Notes: generated by a model not told the origin, from the letters alone. 41,200 nucleotides of DNA from an uncultured Candidatus Soleaferrea sp. (GCA_934527325.1 CAKTAG010000003.1:1-41200), one strand, 5' to 3'. Counted from the first letter of the stretch, positions 1 to 8,500 are shown. Numbers and translations: made by a program.

Positions 1-717
1 GTTTATGGTAGGGTGCCAGTTTTAGAATTGCTAAAAACTGATAAACCAATAAATAAAATCTTAATTAGTAAAAATGAAACTAAAGGCAGTATTTTAAAAA
101 TTATTGCCATTGCAAAATCAAGAGGTATTCCTATAAAAGAAGTAACAGCAGCTAAATTAAATTCAATATCTTCAAATTTAAACCACCAAGATGTTATTGC
201 TTTTATTGCCTCATACAAATATTGTGAATTAGATGATATTTTTAATTCTGCTGCAACAAAAAAACAAAATCCATTCATAGTAATTTTAGATGAAATAGAA
301 GATCCACATAACATGGGCGCCATAATAAGAACTGCAGAAGCAACTGGCGCAGATGGAATAATTATTCCAAAAAGAAGAAGTGTAGGTTTAACACCAATAG
401 TAATGAAAGCATCTGCCGGAGCTTGCGCGCACATACCCATTGTAAGAGTTTCTAATTTAATGCAAACAATAAACATTTTAAAAGAAAAAGGTGTTTGGAT
501 CTATGCTTTAGAAGCATGTGGGCAAAATTTCACTACCCTTGATTATAAAAACCCATTGGCTATTGTTATTGGCTCTGAAGGTAAAGGCATTAGCAGGCTT
601 ATTAAAGAAAATAGCGACTTTGTAGTTTCTATACCCATGAAAGGGCAAATCACCTCATTAAACGCATCTGTTGCCGCTGGAGTTTTTATGTACCAAATTG
701 TTAGTTCTAGATGTTAA
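1..717 (+). CDS. rlmB: 23S rRNA 2'-O-methyltransferase RlmB (SpoU/TrmH family), 5' end missing
   Basis: Methylates a guanosine 2'-hydroxyl in 23S rRNA (G2251 in E. coli numbering) in the RlmB family. The frame is open from base 1 and reads VYGRVPVLELL, which matches the conserved GxxPVLE start of the family, so the true start lies just upstream of the window and the GTG at 13 is probably internal. The three SPOUT motifs are visible: DEIEDPHNMGAIIRTAEA, then AIVIGSEGKGIS, then SIPMKGQITSLNASVAAGV, which form the knotted AdoMet site. A short N-terminal RNA-binding domain precedes them. The next gene follows after about 90 bp on the same strand. RlmB versus the related TrmH is decided by the N-terminal domain and the GSEGKGIS motif; family certain, exact target likely. 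Confidence 0.93.
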   Translation, partial: VYGRVPVLELLKTDKPINKILISKNETKGSILKIIAIAKSRGIPIKEVTAAKLNSISSNLNHQDVIAFIASYKYCELDDIFNSAATKKQNPFIVILDEIEDPHNMGAIIRTAEATGADGIIIPKRRSVGLTPIVMKASAGACAHIPIVRVSNLMQTINILKEKGVWIYALEACGQNFTTLDYKNPLAIVIGSEGKGISRLIKENSDFVVSIPMKGQITSLNASVAAGVFMYQIVSSRC

Positions 718-806
718 TTTTAAATTTGAATATTTTAATTAACCTCTAATTTTGAACTTTATAAAAATTTAAATATAACGAATTCGATCTAGAAGGTGTT
801 TTTTCT

Positions 807-2789
807 TTGGAAAATAAATTTGATTTAGATAAAATATTAGATGAAATAAAAAATAATAAAGAACCCAATAAAAATGTCCCCTCCTCCTCTTCTTCTACTA
901 CTAAAAACAAACCTCCACTTAACATTCCACCAAAACAAGAACAACATGTTAATAACGAAAAATTTAAAGTAGATATAGACTTTAATAATTCAGATATTTT
1001 AATTGACGATTCTTTACTATATAAAGACGATGAACTAGATGCCGATAATACAATTAAAGATTTTTTTAAAAAAGAAAACCGCATAAAACTTGACTTTGAT
1101 AGCACGTTACATAATAACAAACATACCCACACCGAAGAAACTAACTTGTTAAACGATAGCCAAATATTTGAAATATTAAAACTCAATAAAAAATTTTTAT
1201 TAAAAAAAACAACTATTTTATTAATATTACTGGCAATTTCTATATGTACCTTAACTTTAAACATAAATTTAAACTTGGGTACAATTAGTATTGCTGCAAT
1301 TGTTAACTTAATAACTATTGTGCTTGCCACCCTTAGCTGCAGCGATGTTATTATTAACGGGTTAAAATCTTTAATTAAAAAAAATATTTCATTTGATTGT
1401 GTAACAGCACTTGCTTGTTTTGCCGTTATTATACAAAGTTGTTTTGGCTTGTTTACCACATATTCTACCAAACTTACTAGCCTATATACCCCACCTGTAA
1501 TATTAATTTTATTTTTTAACATACTTTCAAAATGGTATATACATAGCAATATGAAGCGAAATTCCAGATTTATGATATCACAAAAAAATATATACGAAGT
1601 TACATACTGCTATTTTAATAATATTCTTAACCCCAAAACAGATAAACTCTCTTGCACCTCTTCTAAAAATACCAACACCCCTAAACTTTGTTACAGCAAT
1701 ATTAATTCAGAAAAAGTTACCAATAATTTATTTATTTATTTTTTGCTACTCATATCTTTTTTAATACCTACCATTTATTTTACCATAACTCAGAATTTAT
1801 ACTCGTCAATATCTGCACTATGTTGTACATTAATTTTGGCATCTCCAATTTCTACAGATTTTTGTTACAATTTTACTATAACAAAAGTCTGTAAAAAGCT
1901 TTATAAAAATAAAAGTATACTCTATAAATATTCTGCTATTTACAAACTTAAAGAATGTGAAAATTTAATTATTGAAAATAATGAATTTTTTTCAGAAGAT
2001 AATTTTAAACTTCTTAAAATGAAAATATTCGACTACAACCAAATAAACTCATCTATAATAAACATTACCAGCTTATTAGTTAAAGCACAATCTATGTTTG
2101 CAAAAGTTTTTTTAAACATTATTAACAACAAAACACAATTAATTAAAGATGTAACTAATATAGAGCAACATACTGGCCTAGGGTACTGTGGCACAATAGA
2201 TAACAAAAAAATTATTTTTGGAACCAGTGATTATTTATTAGATAATAACGTTGTAATACCAAGTAAATACGTAAAACTTTCTGGCGATATGGATAATGAT
2301 AAAAGTTTAAAAACTCTTTATGTGGCAATAGATGGTTTATTAACCGCCATGTTTTTAATTAAAATTACACCTAAAAATGAAATTATGCCTATACTAAAAA
2401 ATATAAATAAAAATGATTTAAAAATAACACTTTCTTTAGTAGATACATTAATAACTATAGATAACATAAGCTACGTATACAATATAAACAAAAATAATTT
2501 AAGCACCATAAGCCCTGCCGAAAAAGCTGATATTAAGTTTGATAATTTAGGCATAATGTACTCTGGTACAATTTACAACTTTGTTATTGCAATTACTAAC
2601 TGTATTAAAATTAAACATTTGCTTAATATCACTTATATTTTACAAATTATTAGCATAGTGTTAGGTTTATGTTTAACTACAACTTTTGTAGCACTCAATT
2701 CTATTAACCTTATAACTTTTTCTGGATTAATAGGTATACAATTATTTTGGTTATTTATTACATTTGTAATCTCTAATACTCATAAATAA
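807..2789 (+). CDS. Degenerate P1B-type ATPase-like membrane protein (predicted catalytically dead)
   Basis: A 660-residue protein starting at TTG behind AGAAGGTG. Residues 1-130 are hydrophilic, acidic and rich in Ser/Asn. About eight membrane helices follow the P1B layout: four between about 134 and 245, two at about 306-355, two at about 604-656. Traces of the ATP-binding and phosphorylation domains remain: GLGYCGTIDNKKIIFGTSDYLL (457-478 region) resembles the G-x-G...GN N-domain motif, LYVAIDGLLTAMF (504 on) the following strand, and SPAEKADI (569-576) the end of the P domain. The membrane CPC motif is replaced by SPI (346-348), and where DKTGT is expected the protein reads IIENNEFFS (388-396). 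The GDGxND motif is also missing. Transport by phosphorylation is therefore not expected; a structural or sensory role is possible but unproven. It may be co-transcribed with rlmB. Confidence 0.7.
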   Translation: MENKFDLDKILDEIKNNKEPNKNVPSSSSSTTKNKPPLNIPPKQEQHVNNEKFKVDIDFNNSDILIDDSLLYKDDELDADNTIKDFFKKENRIKLDFDSTLHNNKHTHTEETNLLNDSQIFEILKLNKKFLLKKTTILLILLAISICTLTLNINLNLGTISIAAIVNLITIVLATLSCSDVIINGLKSLIKKNISFDCVTALACFAVIIQSCFGLFTTYSTKLTSLYTPPVILILFFNILSKWYIHSNMKRNSRFMISQKNIYEVTYCYFNNILNPKTDKLSCTSSKNTNTPKLCYSNINSEKVTNNLFIYFLLLISFLIPTIYFTITQNLYSSISALCCTLILASPISTDFCYNFTITKVCKKLYKNKSILYKYSAIYKLKECENLIIENNEFFSEDNFKLLKMKIFDYNQINSSIINITSLLVKAQSMFAKVFLNIINNKTQLIKDVTNIEQHTGLGYCGTIDNKKIIFGTSDYLLDNNVVIPSKYVKLSGDMDNDKSLKTLYVAIDGLLTAMFLIKITPKNEIMPILKNINKNDLKITLSLVDTLITIDNISYVYNINKNNLSTISPAEKADIKFDNLGIMYSGTIYNFVIAITNCIKIKHLLNITYILQIISIVLGLCLTTTFVALNSINLITFSGLIGIQLFWLFITFVISNTHK

Positions 2790-2809
2790 ATTTTTAATTC
2801 TATAACATA

Positions 2810-2853
2810 GCTGAAATCTCCTATTGCTTGTTTAAGCAATAGGAGATTTCAGC
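2810..2853. repeat. Perfect 20-bp palindrome with 4-base loop
   Basis: GCTGAAATCTCCTATTGCTT, a GTTT loop, and the exact reverse complement. It lies between two convergent genes, so it may terminate transcription in both directions. It joins directly to the next hairpin through the bases CCTGTCGC, part of a sequence repeated at 7434. Confidence 0.85.
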
Positions 2854-2860
2854 CTGTCGC

Positions 2861-2887
2861 AAAAGTCCACCGTATGGTGGACTTTTT
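2861..2887 (+). terminator. Hairpin plus T run, shared repeat sequence
   Basis: AAAAGTCCACC, loop GTAT, GGTGGACTTTTT. The stem and the preceding CAGCCTGT-GC bases recur at 7434-7470 with only a few changes and compensating loop bases (GTAT versus ATAC). Good candidate terminator for the 807-2789 gene; with the A run it may also act on the opposite strand. Confidence 0.65.
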
Positions 2888-3058
2888 ACATTATATTTAA
2901 TCAAAACAATTGTTAGGTTATAAATAAAAGCTACCATGCAGAGCATCTCTGTATAGCAGCTTAACAAACAAATTTTTAGATATTTGACCTGTCTACTTAA
3001 CCAGAGAGCATATTATAAAAAGCAACTTAAATTCAACTATAAACTATGTTTATTATGG

Positions 3059-4858
3059 TTAATCAACATATGCATCAGATGTATAACCTTTCATTCGCTT
3101 TTCACCTACTGCATATGTACTGCCTATTATATGATTAAAAACTGCAAATTTATACTGCCATGTATCACCTTTCTTATAATCATTACCATGTTTACATTGC
3201 ACATACTTCGTATCATTTTCTCCACCCCCATTATCAATCTCATCGTATGTACCACTACTGTTTAATTTATACAACACAAATGTTGGGTCACGTCTTAAAC
3301 CACTATTGCCACCATCATTCCAAACTTTGTTTACAGTTAATGTTTTACCAGGATAATGTATTGTTGCATCAGTTAATGGGTCGTTGTTAGTACCTATTGT
3401 TATCTTACTCCACTCATCTTCAGTTCCTGAAAAATAAACATCATTTAACAACGCACAATTATAAAATGCATCATCACCTATACTTGTTACTGTATTTGAT
3501 ATTATTACACTTTTTAATGATCTACACCAAAAAAATGCACTATAACCTATACTTGTTACACTATTGGGTATGGTTACACTTGTTAATGCTAAACAACCAC
3601 GAAATGTATTACTACCTATACTTGTTACACCTTCTGGTATTTCATAACTTGAACCCACTTTACCTGCAGGGTAACATATTAATTGTTTTCCATCTTTGGT
3701 AAACAATACACCATTTATATCTTTATATTCTAAGTTTTTTATGTCTACTGTTATTCTTTCTAAACTACTACAACCATAAAATACAACATCACCTATACTT
3801 GTTACACCTTCTGGTATTGTCATGTTTGTTAACGCGCTACAATAACTAAATGCACCACCACCTATACTTGTTACACTTTCTGGTATTGTCATGTTTGTTA
3901 ACGCGCTACAATTATAAAATGCATAAGCACCTATACTTGTTACACCTTCTGGTATTATTATGCTTGTTAATGATCTACACTCATAAAATGCATAACTACC
4001 TATACTTGTTACACTACTTTGTATTGTTACACTTGTTAATGCACTACAATAACTAAATACCCAATTACCTATACTTGTTACACCTTCTGGTATTGTCATG
4101 TTTGTTAATGATCTACAATCATAAAATGCACGCTCACCTATACTTGTTACACTATTGGGTATGGTTACACTTTCTAATGCACTACAACTATAAAATGCAT
4201 AACTACCTATACTTGTTACACTATTGGGTATGGTTACACTTTCTAATGCACTACAACCATAAAATGCAAAATCACCTATACTTGTTACACCTTCTGGTAT
4301 TTCATAACTTGAACCCACTTTACCTGCAGGGTAACATATTAACCGTGCTTCATATTGGGTAAACAATACACCATCTATATCTTTATATGTTGAGTTATTT
4401 CTGTCTACTGTTATTTTTTCTAAACTACTACAACCATAAAATGCACCACCACCTATACTTGTTACACCTTCCGGTATTGTTATGCTACTTAATGATTCGC
4501 AATAAGAAAAAGCAAAATCACCTATAATTGTTATACCTGCTTCTATTTTTACTTTTTCTATAGATGCAATATCTTTACTATACGACTCCATAGCCCTTTG
4601 TACAACTTCTTGAGTTATCTCTCCTTTAGTTTTGTCATCACCCCCGATTTTAGAAATTGTTAAAGTACCAGTATCAAAACTATACATTACCCCATTTTCT
4701 GTATATGGCTCACCAAAGCTAGCAAAGCTAAGCAAATTTAAAAAAACAACCAAAAATAACAGTTTAAAAAAACTGTTATTTAACTTACCTAGTTCCCCCC
4801 CCGATTGGGTTATTTTTACAAATTTGTTAATTATTTTTACTCTTTTTATCTTATTCAT
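3059..4858 (-). CDS. BspA-like leucine-rich-repeat secreted protein with Cna-B-like end (copy 1)
   Basis: A 599-residue protein. Start ATG behind GAGGGG. Residues 1-29 are basic, 30-45 are a hydrophobic signal core (FKLLFLVVFLNLLSF) and cleavage is likely near residue 49. About 13 BspA/TpLRR-type leucine-rich repeats follow (roughly residues 110-475), mostly 23 residues long with the core VTSIGxxAFxxCxxLxxxTIP. Two repeats carry the same 36-residue insertion ending in YEIPEG. The last 95 residues (505-599) begin TLTVNKVWND and read like the front of a Cna-B fold, ending abruptly at GYTSDAYVD. There is no LPXTG, membrane anchor or wall-binding domain. Family members bind host proteins or other cells; the partner here is unknown. 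A run of eight G falls at codons 19-22, suggesting on/off switching. A paralogue sits at 22811-24244. Confidence 0.88.
   Translation of the reverse strand: MNKIKRVKIINKFVKITQSGGELGKLNNSFFKLLFLVVFLNLLSFASFGEPYTENGVMYSFDTGTLTISKIGGDDKTKGEITQEVVQRAMESYSKDIASIEKVKIEAGITIIGDFAFSYCESLSSITIPEGVTSIGGGAFYGCSSLEKITVDRNNSTYKDIDGVLFTQYEARLICYPAGKVGSSYEIPEGVTSIGDFAFYGCSALESVTIPNSVTSIGSYAFYSCSALESVTIPNSVTSIGERAFYDCRSLTNMTIPEGVTSIGNWVFSYCSALTSVTIQSSVTSIGSYAFYECRSLTSIIIPEGVTSIGAYAFYNCSALTNMTIPESVTSIGGGAFSYCSALTNMTIPEGVTSIGDVVFYGCSSLERITVDIKNLEYKDINGVLFTKDGKQLICYPAGKVGSSYEIPEGVTSIGSNTFRGCLALTSVTIPNSVTSIGYSAFFWCRSLKSVIISNTVTSIGDDAFYNCALLNDVYFSGTEDEWSKITIGTNNDPLTDATIHYPGKTLTVNKVWNDGGNSGLRRDPTFVLYKLNSSGTYDEIDNGGGENDTKYVQCKHGNDYKKGDTWQYKFAVFNHIIGSTYAVGEKRMKGYTSDAYVD
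4754..4781 (-). repeat. 12-bp inverted repeat in the signal-peptide coding region of BspA copy 1
   Basis: On the coding strand AAATAACAGTTT, loop TTTT, AAACTGTTATTT, followed shortly by TTTT. It encodes NNSFFKLLF and begins about 20 bases after the G run. The same hairpin is present in copy 2. It might act as a weak terminator when translation stops upstream; this is inference. Confidence 0.5.
4795..4802 (-). repeat. G8 homopolymer (phase-variation candidate), BspA copy 1
   Basis: Eight C on the plus strand, eight G on the coding strand, in codons TCG GGG GGG GAA (S19-G-G-E22). With nine G the frame reads on to a TAA after three codons; with seven G it meets TAG two codons later. No other start codon lies between the tract and the signal core. 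Confidence 0.85.
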
Positions 4859-4950
4859 TTTACTTACCCCTCAACAATAAAATTAACGGCTTTTTTGCAC
4901 CATATGCCCTTTAACCTACTCTGCTAACCTTAAAGTGTTCTATTAACAAT

Positions 4951-4979
4951 ATTATAACATTCAACTAACAAAATTTCAA
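4951..4979 (-). promoter_or_regulatory. Near-consensus sigma-A promoter of BspA copy 1
   Basis: On the minus strand TTGAAA, 17 bp, TATAAT, with TG one base before the -10. It gives a leader of about 90 nt before the GAGGGG ribosome binding site. Copy 2 has the same -35, spacing and -10. Confidence 0.85.
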
Positions 4980-5173
4980 TATATTTTTGTGTAAAATATA
5001 TTATTTTTTTTAACATCTAAGAAAATAAATGGCAAATAATTAGCCTCACATTATTTCAATCATGTTTTACCAATATCTTTTTATAATCACTTTTTCTGCA
5101 TCATACCATTTTTTTCTCTTTTGCCACCTCTTTTAATTCATAAACAACTGCCCTGATAAATATTTTTTTACTC

Positions 5174-5202
5174 TTGTGAAAAATAAATTTTAATGCTATA
5201 AT
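5174..5202 (+). promoter_or_regulatory. Predicted tyrS promoter
   Basis: TTGTGA, 17 bp, TATAAT, about 30 bases before the AGAGGA ribosome binding site of tyrS. The short leader leaves no space for the T-box element often found upstream of Firmicute tyrS genes. Confidence 0.75.
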
Positions 5203-5241
5203 AAAAAATAAAAAAACACTTATTAAAGAGGATTATATATT

Positions 5242-6465
5242 ATGAATATATTTAAAGAGCTAAAAGCTAGGGGGCTAATTGCTCAAACCACTAACGAAGA
5301 AAAAATAGAAAAACTATTAGATGAAGGTAAAATAACTTTTTACACCGGGTTCGATGCTACTGCAGATAGTCTACACGTTGGGCATCTTTTACCTATAATT
5401 GTAATGGTGCACCTTCAAAAATCAGGGCATAGACCTATTGCACTGCTAGGTACTGCCACCACCAGAATTGGCGACCCAACTGGCAAATCTGATATGCGAA
5501 AAGTATTACACCCCAGCGAAATACAACGCAACGCTAATAAATTTAAAGAACAAATTTCTAAATTTATAGATTTTTCTGAAAACAAAGCTACTATTGTTGA
5601 AAATGGAGATTGGGTTTTTCCGTTACATTACATAGATTTTTTATTTAACGTTGGCCGTTATTTTTCTGTTAACAAAATGCTAACAGCAGAATGCTTTAAA
5701 ACAAGGCTAGAACGTGGCCTTTCTTTTGTTGAATTTAATTACATGCTACTGCAAAGTTACGATTTTTTAATTTTAAACCAAAAAGAAAATTGTGTTCTAG
5801 AATGTGGCGGAGACGATCAATGGTCTAACATTTTAGGTGGTGTAAGGTTAATAAAACAAGTAGAAAATAAAGAAGTATATGGCATGACATTCACTTTGTT
5901 AACAACATCTGAGGGCAAAAAAATGGGCAAAACAGAAAAAGGTGCCATTTGGCTAGATTCTAATAAAACAACTCCATATGAGTTTTTTCAATATTGGCGA
6001 AACATTGATGATAAAGATGTTATAAGATGTTTAAAAATGTTAACCTTTATTCCGCTAGAACAAATTAAAGAATATGAACATTTAGAAGGCAGCCAACTTA
6101 ACCCAATAAAAGAACTGTTAGCATTTGAATTAACTAAGCTTGTTCATGGCCAACAAGAAGCTGAAAAATGCTTGAATATTGCAAAAAATCTATTTCAGGG
6201 GTCACTAACAGATGACATGCCTTTTATAACTCTAACCAATGAAGATTTTACCAATGGAACTATAGATATCTGTTCACTTATTGCCAAAACTGGTTTTGTA
6301 AAATCTAAAAGCGAGGCTAGGCGCCTTATTGCTCAATCTGGAATATCTTTAAACAACGAATTAATAAATAATGTTAACCTTTGCTTAACTATAGAAGAAA
6401 TTAAAAGCAGCAAAACTGTTATAAAAAAAGGTAAAAAAAATTACTGTATGGTTAAGATTTTATAG
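5242..6465 (+). CDS. tyrS: Tyrosyl-tRNA synthetase
   Basis: Charges tRNA-Tyr with tyrosine. A 407-residue class I synthetase of usual length. The HIGH-type motif HVGH is at 45-48 within GFDATADSLHVGHLLP, and the KMSKS-type loop reads KKMGKTEKGAIWLD. The tyrosine-binding QSYDFL and GGDDQWSNI segments are intact, and an S4-like RNA-binding domain occupies about residues 345-405 (KSKSEARRLIAQSGISLN). It starts at ATG after AAAGAGGA. truB follows 84 bp downstream on the same strand. No anomaly seen. Confidence 0.97.
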   Translation: MNIFKELKARGLIAQTTNEEKIEKLLDEGKITFYTGFDATADSLHVGHLLPIIVMVHLQKSGHRPIALLGTATTRIGDPTGKSDMRKVLHPSEIQRNANKFKEQISKFIDFSENKATIVENGDWVFPLHYIDFLFNVGRYFSVNKMLTAECFKTRLERGLSFVEFNYMLLQSYDFLILNQKENCVLECGGDDQWSNILGGVRLIKQVENKEVYGMTFTLLTTSEGKKMGKTEKGAIWLDSNKTTPYEFFQYWRNIDDKDVIRCLKMLTFIPLEQIKEYEHLEGSQLNPIKELLAFELTKLVHGQQEAEKCLNIAKNLFQGSLTDDMPFITLTNEDFTNGTIDICSLIAKTGFVKSKSEARRLIAQSGISLNNELINNVNLCLTIEEIKSSKTVIKKGKKNYCMVKIL

Positions 6466-6549
6466 TGTAATCAATAACTTTAAAAATAAACTTCACTGTA
6501 ATAAAAAACCATAATGCAGAGATTTAAAATATAAACAAAGGATGTTTAC

Positions 6550-7428
6550 ATGAATGGAATAATAGCAATAAACAAGCCTCCCAATTTTACTTCTTTTGAT
6601 GTTGTAGCTAAATTAAGGCGGATATTAAAAATAAAAAAAATAGGCCATGGCGGTACTTTAGACCCCATGGCTACAGGTGTTTTGCCTATTTTTATTGGTA
6701 ATGCTACAAAAATTATAGAACTTATTCCAAACCAAAATAAAAGATATGTTGCTGGCTTTAAACTGGGAATTTCAACCACCTCGTTAGATATTACTGGTGA
6801 AGTCACATCTCAAAAAGAATCTAAAGTTACTAAAAGCCAATTAATAAATTGCTTGAACCAATTTATAGGTAACATAAATCAAATTCCACCCATGTATTCT
6901 GCAATAAAAATCAATGGTCAAAAGCTATATAATCTAGCTCGCAAAGGCATAGAAGTAAAAAGGGCCCCAAGGCCTGTTACAATATACACTATACAACTTT
7001 TAGATTTCAACCAAAGTAGTCAACAGGGTATAATTGAGGTTTATTCATCTAAGGGAACTTACATTAGAACTTTAATTAGTGATGTTGGCGATTCTTTAAA
7101 TGTAGGTGCTACATTAACATCTTTAAACCGTACACAAGCCCTAGGGTTAAATATAAATCAATGTTTTCAACTACAAGATGTTGAAAATTTGAAAATAGCG
7201 GGTAAATTAAATAATATATTAATTCCACCAGAATATATGTTAAAAGATTTACCTGCAATATATTTAAACGATGCTACACTTTGCAAGCTTAAAAACGGAG
7301 TAAAAATACCCACACCTATTACTAACGCCCTTCACCATAGAGTTTACAATAGCCAAAATAAATTTATAGGTGTTGCATATAACGATGCAACTAACAAATA
7401 TTTAAAAATAAAACAATGTTATATATAG
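6550..7428 (+). CDS. truB: tRNA pseudouridine(55) synthase TruB
   Basis: Converts U55 to pseudouridine in the T-loop of tRNA. 292 residues. The catalytic Asp is D38 in GHGGTLDPMATGVLP, followed by RYVAGFKLGISTTSLDITG, the PPMYSAIKINGQKLYNLAR segment, and SSKGTYIRTLISDVG. The C-terminal 60 residues form a short PUA-like tail. ATG follows AAAGGAT with normal spacing. In many Firmicutes truB pairs with rbfA and ribF; here it follows tyrS, and ribF is at 29 kb. The gene ends six bases before a strong palindromic terminator. Confidence 0.97.
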   Translation: MNGIIAINKPPNFTSFDVVAKLRRILKIKKIGHGGTLDPMATGVLPIFIGNATKIIELIPNQNKRYVAGFKLGISTTSLDITGEVTSQKESKVTKSQLINCLNQFIGNINQIPPMYSAIKINGQKLYNLARKGIEVKRAPRPVTIYTIQLLDFNQSSQQGIIEVYSSKGTYIRTLISDVGDSLNVGATLTSLNRTQALGLNINQCFQLQDVENLKIAGKLNNILIPPEYMLKDLPAIYLNDATLCKLKNGVKIPTPITNALHHRVYNSQNKFIGVAYNDATNKYLKIKQCYI

Positions 7429-7433
7429 CATTG

Positions 7434-7481
7434 CAGCCTGTAGCAAAAGTCCACCATACGGTGGACTTTTGCTACAGGCTG
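7434..7481. repeat. Perfect 22-bp palindrome, second copy of shared repeat
   Basis: A 22-bp perfect stem with loop ATAC. Its left arm, CAGCCTGTAGC then AAAAGTCCACC, matches bases 2850-2871, where only the inner 11 bp form a stem. It lies between convergent genes. Confidence 0.85.
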
Positions 7482-7507
7482 AAGGGGGGCTGCAGCCCCC
7501 CTTTTTT
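7482..7507 (+). terminator. GC-rich palindrome with T run
   Basis: AAGGGGGGCTGCAG and its mirror CCCCCCTT form a perfect 22-bp palindrome followed by TTTT. It is the most GC-rich stretch nearby and should terminate truB transcription. It follows the preceding hairpin with no gap. Confidence 0.8.
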
Positions 7508-7549
7508 ATTATTTTTTTATTATTTAATGTTACTAATTAGTATGTATAT

Positions 7550-8500
7550 TTATTTTATTATTTTAACATTTAAGGCAATTATTTTTATAACTATCAATAT
7601 ATAAATTATTATTGTTGGTGAAGCAAAAAAATCTAAAAATTTGTTCGGCAATTCAACTATATTTTCACCATTTAAACAAAACACTCGCTTACTACTTATA
7701 AAACCAATTATTAACGTTAATAACCCAATAAAACATATAAATAAATAACCTATTACTAACACTACATTTTGTTTTAAAGCATTTAAAAAAAACTCTTGAG
7801 TAATAACCACAGCTATAACATTATTAACAATATGCAAAATAACAGTCAGTAATATTGAACCACTTTTTGCCCTAATAAAGCCAAAAACTAAACCAATAAC
7901 CATTGCACTTAACATTTGGTTTAAATTCATGTGCATAAAGCCAAACAATACCGCCGATATTATAACTGCAAACCATAACCCATATTGTTCTAAACTTTTA
8001 AAAATAACTCCTCTGAATATATATTCTTCTGCTAAAGGACCTATAAAACAAACATATAAATAATATATTATTAAATTAACCCTTGTAAGCTCTGTTGGCA
8101 ATAAATTTGGCATAGTAGCAGATATAATACCATTAAATAAATACTCATCTAAAAACCTTATAGCCAAACCACACAACAACTGCAACAAAATTAATACACA
8201 AAAACCACAAAAAACATATATTATTTTATCTTTAATTTGAAAATCTTTTTCCTTATATTTCAAGTTATTGCTTTTAGCTAACACAATAAATGGCACTACA
8301 CTTACTACCGAACATAAAATATTTAATATATATTTTTGCGCGTAAAAAACATCTGCCATAGTTAAACAAATAACTATCATCAATAATATTGGAATTAACG
8401 CTGAAAATACCATTGCTAACCCAATTCTATTTACCCGCTTATTCCATTCTTTTTGTATATCTGTAGTAGCTGTAACCTCTACTAATTGCTGTTCTAACAT
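7550..8500 (-). CDS. CPBP-family intramembrane metalloprotease
   Basis: A 316-residue, very hydrophobic protein of the CPBP/Abi (Rce1-like) family, with about eight membrane helices. The active-site motifs are complete: EEYIFR at 158-163, FGFMHMN at 186-192 and HIVNN at 223-227, supplying the Glu, His and Asn residues of the membrane-embedded metal site. Bacterial members cleave membrane peptides or act in bacteriocin processing or immunity, but no bacteriocin gene is visible nearby, so the substrate is unknown. Start is ATG after AAGGTAGG with a long 12-base spacing. It converges with truB. Confidence 0.85.
   Translation of the reverse strand: MLEQQLVEVTATTDIQKEWNKRVNRIGLAMVFSALIPILLMIVICLTMADVFYAQKYILNILCSVVSVVPFIVLAKSNNLKYKEKDFQIKDKIIYVFCGFCVLILLQLLCGLAIRFLDEYLFNGIISATMPNLLPTELTRVNLIIYYLYVCFIGPLAEEYIFRGVIFKSLEQYGLWFAVIISAVLFGFMHMNLNQMLSAMVIGLVFGFIRAKSGSILLTVILHIVNNVIAVVITQEFFLNALKQNVVLVIGYLFICFIGLLTLIIGFISSKRVFCLNGENIVELPNKFLDFFASPTIIIYILIVIKIIALNVKIIK

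Larger units (their letters stand above)
4859..5241. other. Divergent intergenic region between BspA copy 1 and tyrS
   Basis: 383 bp holding the BspA leader and promoter on one side and the tyrS promoter on the other. The first 185 bp or so, up to about 5043, match the region upstream of BspA copy 2. No T-box leader, hairpin series or RNA gene is evident upstream of tyrS. Confidence 0.7.

Noticed and set aside
870..905. Serine-codon run in the P-type ATPase-like gene as a switching repeat
   Set aside because: The run is a mix of TCC, TCT and ACT codons, not a pure short repeat, so slippage is unlikely.
2984..3265. Short plus-strand frame next to the convergent terminators
   Set aside because: It overlaps the 3' end of BspA copy 1 and has no ribosome binding site or recognisable product.
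3160..4362. Several open frames on the plus strand across BspA copy 1, rich in His, Leu and Tyr
   Set aside because: They are antisense readings of the 69-bp repeats and repeat with the same period; no ribosome binding sites and unnatural composition.
3480..4520. Regular direct repeats that could be taken for a CRISPR array
   Set aside because: The 69-bp units are coding leucine-rich repeats with no constant repeat/spacer division.
5043..5241. T-box riboswitch upstream of tyrS
   Set aside because: The promoter is only about 40 bases from the start codon and no antiterminator sequence or hairpin series is seen.
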